Below, piece after piece: positions 1-5,049 of a DNA stretch of 5,049 nucleotides. The stretch spans positions 7,644-12,692 of the forward strand of contig CAJUMT010000090.1 of the NCBI GenBank assembly GCA_910587495.1. Direction: 5' to 3'. The DNA is from an uncultured Lachnospiraceae bacterium. GTDB taxonomy: Bacteria; Bacillota_A; Clostridia; Lachnospirales; Lachnospiraceae. The notes below the pieces were generated by a model that worked only from the letters and a program-made list of their open reading frames with translations, made no database searches and was not told where the DNA came from. The translations under genes were made by a program, and so were the position numbers. Position 1 is the stretch's first letter, and every line of letters begins with the position of its first letter.

Positions 1-779
1 TGCAGGCAGTCTCCATGTCTGGCCTGACTGATGAAAATACCGGAAACCGGCGCATTTAAAAAACTGACCGGGTCAGAGCCTGCCGCAAGTACAGGTTCTT
101 TTACTGCTTTTACAGAGCCTTTCCACATGCCCATGGTTTGCATCACATGAAAAATTCCGTCGGTAAGTTGTTCACAATAGGTTTTGGTGATCCGCATACC
201 GACGCCCATCTCCACAACCAGAGTGGGCGTACCAGTGCTGTTTAAACTGTACGCCAAAGTGGATTCCAGTACGGTACTGTTTCCATGAATCCAGATCAGG
301 TCAATATTCAGCTCTTTGGCAACAGGAACCAGGCGTTCCTGGTGAAGTTCGTTGATTCTGACCTGAGGAATTTCCATGAGGAAAATGTTGCTGGCATGGA
401 TATCGATGCACAAATCCGAGCCGGACAGATCTTCGAAGATTTTTGCAGCCACATATTCAGTCATGGAGCCGTCCTGACTGCCCGGAAATACCCGGTTCAT
501 ATCCAGGTCAAAAGCCGGGATTCCCCGGGTAATCGAGTCGATGCCCAGAGGATTCATGGCCGGATAGATGTCTATGATGCCGTTCAGATATTCCGGATGC
601 GCCTGAATCCTTTTGTTGATTTCATAACATACATACTGCCCTTCTAATTCATCCCCATGGATTCCGGTGACAATGCTGATCCTTTTTTGCGCCTTCTGAC
701 TGCCGCCAGTCAGCCGGTTCTTTCGTATTTTAAGAGTTTCCAGAACCGGAAGCGAGACTTCCGCGATCGTTTTAATCAT
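1..779 (-). CDS. AstE/AspA-family zinc deacylase (M14-like), 3' end outside window
   Basis: An open frame of 259 codons from ATG at 779-777 that runs off base 1 without a stop. It belongs to the succinylglutamate desuccinylase/aspartoacylase group of M14-like zinc hydrolases. These cleave N-acyl amino acids or related amides. Zinc ligands are visible as His41 and Glu44 in TGIHGDELEG and His128 in CIDIHAS. Asn95-Arg96 in FDLDMNRVFPG forms the substrate carboxylate-binding motif, and Glu190 in LVVEMGVGM is the likely general base/acid. A beta-type C-terminal domain appears to begin near PVSGIF, just before the window edge. Full members are usually somewhat over 300 residues, so most of the protein is present. 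No signal peptide is seen. It starts 4 nt after the transglutaminase-like stop, implying the same operon. Exact substrate cannot be told: the sequence supports a metal-dependent N-acyl/amide hydrolase, not a specific AstE function. Confidence 0.85.
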   Translation of the reverse strand, partial: MIKTIAEVSLPVLETLKIRKNRLTGGSQKAQKRISIVTGIHGDELEGQYVCYEINKRIQAHPEYLNGIIDIYPAMNPLGIDSITRGIPAFDLDMNRVFPGSQDGSMTEYVAAKIFEDLSGSDLCIDIHASNIFLMEIPQVRINELHQERLVPVAKELNIDLIWIHGNSTVLESTLAYSLNSTGTPTLVVEMGVGMRITKTYCEQLTDGIFHVMQTMGMWKGSVKAVKEPVLAAGSDPVSFLNAPVSGIFISQARHGDCL

Positions 780-783
780 GTTC

Positions 784-1578
784 TTATCCTTCTTCCATTT
801 TTACATATACTTTCTTTGCCTGCCTGGCATTTCCCAGGAAGACACCTTTGTTAAGGGCGCAGTCCCAAGCATCCCGCCCTACGGCAAACACAAGGCAGGA
901 CTCGTCCATCACACGGTTGTTTGTCGGATCAAATCCTTTCCAGTTTCCGTCCTGCCAGGTTTCCACCCAGGCGTGCGTCTCACCTTCTCCCGGAACCGTT
1001 CCCGCCGCATATCTGGCAGTGATTCCGTCTTCTCTTAACAGAGCCAAAAGGATCTGCGCATAGTCCTGACAAACACCGTATCCCGATTTGAAGGCATCCT
1101 CCGCAGTTGTATTTATGTCAGTGCTGCCGCTTTGATAGGCAAAATGATTCCACAGGACTTCCATCCAGGCCTCTGTCCGCTCCCAGGGTGTAACGGCACT
1201 TTTTAAATTAGATTTTTGCGCATCTGCAAATGTTTTAATCCTTTCGCCTGCCATGGTCCGAACCGTGTGGCACCGGTACATCCCAAGCTGTATATAATCT
1301 TTTATCTCTGTCTCCATCGGCATATAAACCGCTGCCACCGCAGTCACAGAAGCTCGGAAAAATAAACTGTCTTTTTCAATCTTTCCATATAAAAGCTGAT
1401 TGCCGAAAGAATCCATGCGTCGGCTTTGAAAATGCGGGCAGGGTTCTATCCGGCAGCTGCAGGTTAAGATATCCTGTGTCTGTCTGTGCTGCGGCAAGCA
1501 CCGCAGGCTGTAAAAGTGGTGGGAAACAGGAGAAGAAAATAGAATGTGAAGTTCGTAAGTCAGTTTCCATTTTTTCAA
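784..1578 (-). CDS. Transglutaminase-like cysteine peptidase
   Basis: A 264-residue bacterial transglutaminase-like protein with no signal peptide or membrane segment, hence probably cytosolic. The N-terminal part (about 4-85) resembles the bacterial transglutaminase N-terminal beta domain: FSSPVSHHFYSLRCLP, then Asp-Ser-Phe-Gly-Asn (56-60). The papain-like core follows, with the nucleophile Cys170 in SGYGVCQDYAQILLALLR, His202 in GETHAWVETW and Asp217 in WKGFDPTNN, so the catalytic triad is complete. The C-terminal part (AVGRDAWDC, then GVFLGN) matches the usual tail of the family. Such proteins with ATP-grasp and alpha-E partners are predicted to act as peptidases or amidases that trim or hydrolyse the amide product, not as classical cross-linking enzymes. 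The N-terminal domain has clustered cysteines (27, 40, 42, 47), which is odd. The start is TTG; the downstream gene begins 4 nt after the TAA stop. Confidence 0.9.
   Translation of the reverse strand: MKKWKLTYELHILFSSPVSHHFYSLRCLPQHRQTQDILTCSCRIEPCPHFQSRRMDSFGNQLLYGKIEKDSLFFRASVTAVAAVYMPMETEIKDYIQLGMYRCHTVRTMAGERIKTFADAQKSNLKSAVTPWERTEAWMEVLWNHFAYQSGSTDINTTAEDAFKSGYGVCQDYAQILLALLREDGITARYAAGTVPGEGETHAWVETWQDGNWKGFDPTNNRVMDESCLVFAVGRDAWDCALNKGVFLGNARQAKKVYVKMEEG
787..793 (-). promoter_or_regulatory. Ribosome binding site of the AstE/AspA-like gene
   Basis: AGAAGGA lies 7 nt before the ATG at 779-777 and overlaps the last codons and stop of the transglutaminase-like gene, which points to coupled translation. 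Moderate SD strength with good spacing. Confidence 0.65.
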
Positions 1579-1585
1579 AATATCT

Positions 1586-1590
1586 CTCCT
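1586..1590 (-). promoter_or_regulatory. Ribosome binding site deciding the TTG start of the transglutaminase-like gene
   Basis: AGGAG lies 7 nt before the TTG at 1578-1576, in the short gap after the alpha-E stop. It supports TTG as the start. The ATG 8 nt further on is in a different frame and would give only a 64-residue ORF with no recognisable motifs. Confidence 0.75.
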
Positions 1591-1598
1591 GCCAGCCG

Positions 1599-2258
1599 TT
1601 ACAGGATCTGTTCGATCTGCCGGATCATCTCATGATAATTCAATTCTTTTTCTTCCACCAGGCTTTTCAAATATTCCAGTACTTCCCGATGGTATTTCAG
1701 ACTGCACCGGTCGATTCTGCCTGCCAGACGGCAAATCTCCCGGTGCAGATTTTCTTTGTTTTCATGCAGCCTTGCATACAAGTCGATCCGCTCTACACGT
1801 TTTCCGACCTTTAACAGGTTGCGCACATTTTCATTTAAAATATGATCGTCGCAGATGCCGTTGAACGCCATCAGATTATCCAGCACTTTCTGAAACTCGA
1901 TCAGAGGCGCCTGGCTGTCTGCCGCTTTTTGCATGGCGTAGATTGCCAACTGAATATAGGAAAGAGCCTCCGTACCAATCTCTTCTCTTAAGACGATGGC
2001 GTTGTCATAGGCTCGTTTAAGGTTGCTCATCAGAGAATTGCAGTCTGTTTCGTCAAAGGAATATCTCCTGATAAAATCCTCTTTGGAAGTATAAATATTC
2101 GGTATTTCCAGCGCCAGGCAGAATTTGCCGTAATCCGCCACGGTGTCGATCAATGTATCATACGTTCTAAAATATAATTTCATCGTCGTATAGACCCGCT
2201 CTGTGTACCGTCCGAGCCAGTATAATCGATCTGTTTGTTCTACTGAGATAACACCCAT
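1599..2258 (-). CDS. Alpha-E domain protein (DUF403 family), short form
   Basis: A 219-residue, probably all-helical protein of the alpha-E family (formerly DUF403), which almost always accompanies circularly permuted ATP-grasp proteins. Its role is unknown; it is predicted to partner the ATP-grasp enzyme or take part in the same ligation. Visible marks are the N-terminal Leu-Tyr-Trp-Leu-Gly-Arg-Tyr-Thr-Glu-Arg (12-21), the central NLKRAYDNAIVLREEI helix (79-94) and a second GKRVERIDLYARL (152-164), which mirrors the first as in the family. Family members I know of are usually about 300 residues or more, so this one seems to lack part of the C-terminal region after the second Arg-x-x-Glu-Arg motif; the stop is clean and nothing suggests a frameshift. 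The last part is charged and helical (Glu/Lys-rich). It overlaps the ATP-grasp gene by 19 nt; the 20-nt gap downstream holds the next RBS. Confidence 0.85.
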   Translation of the reverse strand: MGVISVEQTDRLYWLGRYTERVYTTMKLYFRTYDTLIDTVADYGKFCLALEIPNIYTSKEDFIRRYSFDETDCNSLMSNLKRAYDNAIVLREEIGTEALSYIQLAIYAMQKAADSQAPLIEFQKVLDNLMAFNGICDDHILNENVRNLLKVGKRVERIDLYARLHENKENLHREICRLAGRIDRCSLKYHREVLEYLKSLVEEKELNYHEMIRQIEQIL

Positions 2259-3559
2259 GTGTCTTTAAATCCTCCTCCCTGCGATGAATTTACGATAAAA
2301 GAATCCGGTGTCCGGGAAAATCTTGTAAGTCCGCTTTTCCACACTTTCGTTCTTTTACCGGATAATACAAAAGCTCTTAAGTCTGCTTTCCTGGGAACAG
2401 GCTTTCCGTTCTCTATAATACTCAAATCTTCAAAATCAATCACTTCCTGCGCGATAAATCTTCTGGGTTCTTTTTTTAGAAGCGCAAGAAACCGCTCTTT
2501 TTCTTTCGATGTCATCTGGTTGGCAAATACAACACCGTAACCGCCCGCTTCCGCTACATCTTTTAGTACCAACCTGTCAAAATGTTCCAGGACAAATTGG
2601 TAGTCTTCCTCATAAAAAGGCAGATAAGTGGGCGCATTTTTCAGAATCGGCTCCTGAGACAGATAATAGCGGATCATTTTCGGAACAAAATAGTAGATTC
2701 CCTTGTCATCCGCCACGCCGTTGCCGGGCGCGTTTAAAAGAGCCACGTTTCCTTTCTGGTACACGTCGAATATATGCGGAATACCGATCAAGGATTCTGG
2801 ATTAAAGGTCAGCGGATCCAGATATTCATCGGAGATACGCCTATATACGGCGCCTACTTTCTCTTTTTTCCCTGTATAATCCACATAATACAGACAGTCT
2901 TCCAGGGTCTCCAATTCACTGCCGTTCACAAGTTTTGCTCCTGTCTTCTCTGCCAGATAAGAATGTTCAAAGTATGCGGCATTGTATCGTCCCGGTGTAA
3001 GGATTACATTGATGCCCCCTGTGTTGACCGCATCCATAGTTTCTTTTAAAAGCTGCGCGTAGTTGCGGTTATCCGCAGGATGCGCTTTCTGGTATGCCAT
3101 AGGGGAACACCGCCTGCAAAGTTCCCGGGCGATCATAGGATAGGAAGCGCCGGAAGGCACTCTTAAATTGTCTTCCAGGATATACCATTTCCCGTTTTTT
3201 CCTTTCACCAGATCAATGCCTGATATATGGGAGTATACGCCGCCGGGCGGGCAGATGCCTTCGCATTGAGCCAGGTAGCCGCTGGAAGTGTATACAAACT
3301 CCTCCGGGATTATGTTATCCTTTATAATCTGCTTTCCTGCGTAAATATCTTTCAGAAAAAGATTCAGTGCGTCCACTCGCTGTATCAGTCCTGCTTCCAG
3401 GACTTGAAACTCTGGGTTTGTAATAATTCTTGGAATCACATCAAAGGGAAATAGCTGTTCTTTAAATGTGTTATTTTTATAAATGCCAAATTTTACACCA
3501 TATCTGGCAAGCTGTTCGTTGACTGCGCTTTCACAAGCGTATAAATCTTTACCGTACAA
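2240..3559 (-). CDS. Circularly permuted ATP-grasp (type 2) protein, putative amidoligase
   Basis: A 439-residue protein of the circularly permuted ATP-grasp type 2 family (formerly DUF404/DUF407). It has no signal peptide and should be cytosolic. ATP-grasp enzymes activate a carboxylate as acyl-phosphate and join it to an amine; this family is predicted to form peptide or amide bonds, but I know of no confirmed substrate. Recognisable blocks are RVDALNLFLKDIYA (61-74), SGIDLVKG (113-120), LEDNLRVPSGASYP (128-141; metal/nucleotide region), NAPGNGVADDK (276-286), LVLKDVAEAGGYG (330-342, with Lys333 a likely nucleotide contact), DLRAFVL (393-399), and the hallmark tail NSSQGGGFKDTW (424-435). 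The catalytic blocks look intact, so an active enzyme is expected. It starts with TTG behind a strong SD, overlaps ureD by 11 nt and the alpha-E gene by 19 nt. The family assignment is secure; the reaction is inferred. Confidence 0.9.
   Translation of the reverse strand: MYGKDLYACESAVNEQLARYGVKFGIYKNNTFKEQLFPFDVIPRIITNPEFQVLEAGLIQRVDALNLFLKDIYAGKQIIKDNIIPEEFVYTSSGYLAQCEGICPPGGVYSHISGIDLVKGKNGKWYILEDNLRVPSGASYPMIARELCRRCSPMAYQKAHPADNRNYAQLLKETMDAVNTGGINVILTPGRYNAAYFEHSYLAEKTGAKLVNGSELETLEDCLYYVDYTGKKEKVGAVYRRISDEYLDPLTFNPESLIGIPHIFDVYQKGNVALLNAPGNGVADDKGIYYFVPKMIRYYLSQEPILKNAPTYLPFYEEDYQFVLEHFDRLVLKDVAEAGGYGVVFANQMTSKEKERFLALLKKEPRRFIAQEVIDFEDLSIIENGKPVPRKADLRAFVLSGKRTKVWKSGLTRFSRTPDSFIVNSSQGGGFKDTWVLSQ
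2271..2276 (-). promoter_or_regulatory. Ribosome binding site of the alpha-E gene, inside the ATP-grasp ORF
   Basis: AGGAGG within a longer GGGAGGAGGATTT run lies 12 nt before the ATG at 2258-2256, slightly long spacing. The same bases encode the conserved Gly-Gly-Gly-Phe of the ATP-grasp C-terminal motif, so the site may partly reflect protein coding. No other in-frame start nearby is better placed. Confidence 0.6.
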
Positions 3560-4349
3560 TCTGCTCCTCCTGATATATTTCTTGAAATACTGTGGTTATT
3601 TTTTCTGCGCTGCTGCCGAGAATGCGGATGACGGTGTCCCCATAAGCGGTTTGGGTCACGCCGCCCTCCAGGCCGGATAATTCATCAATCCGGTCTCTGA
3701 TGCGCCTGACCCGGTCTTCCGCATTAAAATCGCTGCAGATAATCATATTTCCCAGATGAGAATACCCTTCATAAAGTCCGAATCCCTGCATATCCATCTG
3801 TTTTGGCTCATATCTGGCAAAATCTCTGTATACAATCCTGCCTTCTCTGCGGATCGTAACTTTGTTCTGAAATCTGCGATATAGAAAATGTTCTCCATGA
3901 GCCGCTCTTCCGCAGGTCAGGATGTCCCACATGATAAATTCCGCAGAGGGGTTTTCCAAGTCTGCTTCGATCTCGCTTCTATAATCCGCGTCCCGAAAGG
4001 GGATGGCCGGAAGCGGTGCATAGCAAAGGGAGGCATGGTCTTTCACCTGAATATGTACTTTTCTGGACGCATACCCTTCTTCCATCCGGTGAATCTTTTC
4101 ATAGGACTGAGAAGTAAGCTCCATATGCGCCTGTCTATTCACACAGATACGGATTTCCTGCCGGTCTCCTGCCAGGATGCCTGCAGACGCGGCCAGAAGC
4201 ATGACAGACATCACATCTTTTTTTTCATAAAATGGGCGCATCACTTTAAAAGGCGCGGTGAAAGACATATCGTTTAAAATGGTCTTTCCGTCTTTCAGGA
4301 ATGCTTCCAGATTCAGTTTTGATATTTTTCCAAAGGCGTTTTCCATCAT
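3549..4349 (-). CDS. ureD: UreD (UreH) urease accessory scaffold protein
   Basis: A 266-residue UreD/UreH-family protein. UreD binds apo-urease and UreF and is thought to provide the tunnel through which nickel passes from UreG to the active site. Family features include APFKVMRPFY (32-41), the Ala-Ser-Ala-Gly-Ile-Leu-Ala-Gly-Asp block (54-62), LTSQSYEKIHRM (78-89), PLPAIPFRDADY (112-123) and CGRAAHGE (146-153). The length is typical. The start follows the ureG stop with no spacer (TAA then ATGATG). A weak GAAGGG site at 4361-4356 lies 6 nt from the first ATG and 9 nt from the second, so Met1 and Met2 are both possible. The tight abutment implies translational coupling with ureG. Its last four codons overlap the downstream ATP-grasp gene. 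Confidence 0.95.
   Translation of the reverse strand: MMENAFGKISKLNLEAFLKDGKTILNDMSFTAPFKVMRPFYEKKDVMSVMLLAASAGILAGDRQEIRICVNRQAHMELTSQSYEKIHRMEEGYASRKVHIQVKDHASLCYAPLPAIPFRDADYRSEIEADLENPSAEFIMWDILTCGRAAHGEHFLYRRFQNKVTIRREGRIVYRDFARYEPKQMDMQGFGLYEGYSHLGNMIICSDFNAEDRVRRIRDRIDELSGLEGGVTQTAYGDTVIRILGSSAEKITTVFQEIYQEEQIVR
3566..3571 (-). promoter_or_regulatory. Ribosome binding site deciding the TTG start of the ATP-grasp gene
   Basis: A perfect AGGAGG lies 6 nt before the TTG at 3559-3557 and is located inside the 3' end of the ureD coding sequence. No ATG or GTG start is as well placed, so this site fixes the start codon. It also shows that the ATP-grasp gene is set up for translation on the ureD message. 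Confidence 0.85.
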
Positions 4350-4958
4350 TTAACACCCTTCTAACAGCACATTTTTCTGAATCCATGTGATGATTTCATC
4401 CACGCCGGCGTTTTCCCTTATATTAGTGAATACAAAAGGGCGGCTGCCGCGCATCTTTTTAGAATCCTGCTCCATCACAGTTAAGTCCGCGCCTACATAA
4501 GGCGCCAGATCGATCTTATTGATCACCAGCAGGTCTGAGCGTGTGATCCCCGGACCGCCTTTTCTGGGTATCTTATCTCCTTCCGCCACATCAATTACAA
4601 AGATTGTGGCATCTACCAGCTCCGGACTGAAAGTTGCGGACAGATTATCCCCGCCGCTTTCAATAAACAGAAGTTCGAGGTCAGGGAAACGCTGAAGCAT
4701 CTCGTCCACCGCTTCCAAATTCATGGAAGCATCTTCACGGATTGCCGTGTGCGGACAGCCCCCTGTCTCTACGCCGATGATCTTCTCCATGGGGAGAATG
4801 CTGTTTTTGCATAAAAATTCTGCGTCCTCTTTGGTGTAAATATCATTTGTGATAACGCCGATCTCATAATCAGCTGCCATTTTTCTTGTCAATGCTTCTA
4901 TTAAAGCCGTTTTTCCGGAACCGACCGGTCCGGCGACTCCTATCTTTACATAAGACAT
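4350..4958 (-). CDS. ureG: UreG, urease nickel-delivery GTPase
   Basis: A 202-residue SIMIBI-class GTPase, the usual length for UreG. It couples GTP hydrolysis to delivery of Ni2+ to apo-urease together with UreF and UreD in the cytosol. Visible motifs are the P-loop GPVGSGKT at residues 10-17, the nickel-binding Cys-Pro-His motif at 68-70 inside VETGGCPHTAIRED, the Walker-B-like ESGGDNLSATFSPEL starting at 100, and the guanine-specifying NKID at 147-150. All key residues are intact. There is no His-rich N-terminal extension of the kind seen in some UreG proteins, so nickel storage must lie elsewhere. ATG start with a good RBS; the TAA stop directly abuts the ATG of ureD. HypB is the nearest paralogous family, but the motif set and the ureF/ureD neighbours make UreG clear. 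Confidence 0.97.
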   Translation of the reverse strand: MSYVKIGVAGPVGSGKTALIEALTRKMAADYEIGVITNDIYTKEDAEFLCKNSILPMEKIIGVETGGCPHTAIREDASMNLEAVDEMLQRFPDLELLFIESGGDNLSATFSPELVDATIFVIDVAEGDKIPRKGGPGITRSDLLVINKIDLAPYVGADLTVMEQDSKKMRGSRPFVFTNIRENAGVDEIITWIQKNVLLEGC

Positions 4959-5016
4959 AAAGTATATCTCCTATTTATAATAGCGTTTCTGCCTTTCTTT
5001 GCCCGACACTTTTGCT
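4959..5016 (-). other. ureF-ureG intergenic spacer
   Basis: This 58-nt gap is the longest non-coding stretch in the window. It is AT-rich near ureG and holds the ureG ribosome binding site. I see no stable inverted repeat followed by a T-run. A TATTAT/TATAAA stretch around 4976-4983 has no acceptable -35 partner, so no promoter is called. It looks like a plain intra-operon spacer. Confidence 0.6.
4967..4972 (-). promoter_or_regulatory. Ribosome binding site of ureG
   Basis: On the minus strand AGGAGA lies 8 nt before the ATG at 4958-4956. The match to the Shine-Dalgarno consensus and the spacing are both good. It supports this ATG, which also puts the P-loop at the usual distance from the N-terminus for UreG. 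Confidence 0.8.
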
Positions 5017-5049
5017 TCATGACATATAGATCCGGGAGTAAAGTCCTTC
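5017..5049 (-). CDS. ureF: UreF urease accessory protein, C-terminal end only (partial)
   Basis: The first 33 bases read on the minus strand give ten residues, EGLYSRIYMS, followed by a TGA stop at 5019-5017. Many UreF proteins end in a similar Leu-Tyr-Ser-Arg-Leu/Ile-Phe/Tyr-Met-Ser tail, and UreF normally sits just upstream of ureG. UreF joins UreD and UreG in the cytosolic complex that loads nickel and CO2 into apo-urease, and its C-terminal tail is known to contact UreD/UreH. The rest of the gene lies beyond the right edge. The call depends on a short tail plus position; the match is distinctive but only ten residues long. Confidence 0.8.
   Translation of the reverse strand, partial: EGLYSRIYMS

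Noticed and set aside
285..1063. Plus-strand open frames of 65-120 codons at 285-647, 657-854, 778-1038 and 848-1063
   Set aside because: They lie opposite the zinc deacylase and transglutaminase-like genes, whose minus-strand frames carry clear catalytic motifs. The plus-strand products show no recognisable domain and no good RBS.
1376..1570. Minus-strand 64-codon frame starting with ATG just after the transglutaminase-like TTG
   Set aside because: It is out of frame with the triad-bearing protein, ends early and has no family features; the TTG frame with its RBS explains the region.
1579..1598. Possible terminator in the gap between alpha-E and transglutaminase-like genes
   Set aside because: The 20-nt gap holds an RBS but no inverted repeat and no T-run.
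1007..3820. Repeated word CATATCTGGCA near 1008, 3498 and 3808
   Set aside because: Each copy encodes Ala-Arg-Tyr in an unrelated protein context (ARYAAG, ARYGVK, ARYEPK); this is coincidental codon use, not a dispersed repeat.
1476..4277. Plus-strand open frames at 1476-1814, 2259-2540, 2509-2805, 2774-3049, 3227-3454, 3483-3680 and 3888-4277
   Set aside because: All are antisense to well-supported minus-strand genes, have low-complexity or motif-free products, and overlap one another. They are treated as chance frames.
4970..5005. Possible internal promoter before ureG (TATTAT-like -10)
   Set aside because: At 17-nt spacing the upstream hexamer matches the -35 consensus at only about three of six bases; the AT-rich run is better read as spacer before the SD.

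Overview
The window carries one continuous set of co-oriented genes, all read on the minus strand (right to left), with no convincing gene on the plus strand. Composition is moderate (roughly mid-40s % G+C by eye). Shine-Dalgarno sites are strong and purine-rich, two genes use TTG starts, genes are tightly packed, and UreG lacks a His-rich N-terminus. Together these suggest a Gram-positive Clostridia, perhaps Lachnospiraceae-like. This is an inference from style, not a proven assignment.

Layout in transcription order: (1) the last ten codons of ureF at the right edge (5049-5017); (2) ureG, the urease nickel-insertion GTPase (4958-4350); (3) ureD/ureH, the urease scaffold chaperone (4349-3549); (4) a circularly permuted ATP-grasp amidoligase-type protein (3559-2240); (5) a short alpha-E helical protein (2258-1599); (6) a transglutaminase-like cysteine peptidase with an intact Cys-His-Asp triad (1578-784); (7) the first ~259 codons of an AstE/AspA-type zinc deacylase or carboxypeptidase-like protein that leaves the window at base 1 (779-1).

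Junctions are very tight. ureG and ureD abut with no spacer. ureD overlaps the ATP-grasp gene by 11 nt, and the ATP-grasp gene overlaps the alpha-E gene by 19 nt. The next gaps are 20 and 4 nt. I see no terminator or good promoter between any of them, so the simplest reading is one polycistronic mRNA running from the urease operon into the amidoligase cassette.

The most interesting point is this fusion of two systems. ATP-grasp (CP type) + alpha-E + transglutaminase is a known, poorly characterised association predicted by comparative genomics to make and process an unidentified peptide or amide-linked metabolite. Here it is translationally coupled to urease maturation genes and followed by a zinc deacylase-type enzyme. 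This suggests, as a hypothesis, that ammonia or nitrogen from urea, or urease maturation itself, is linked to production and turnover of a small amide/peptide product.
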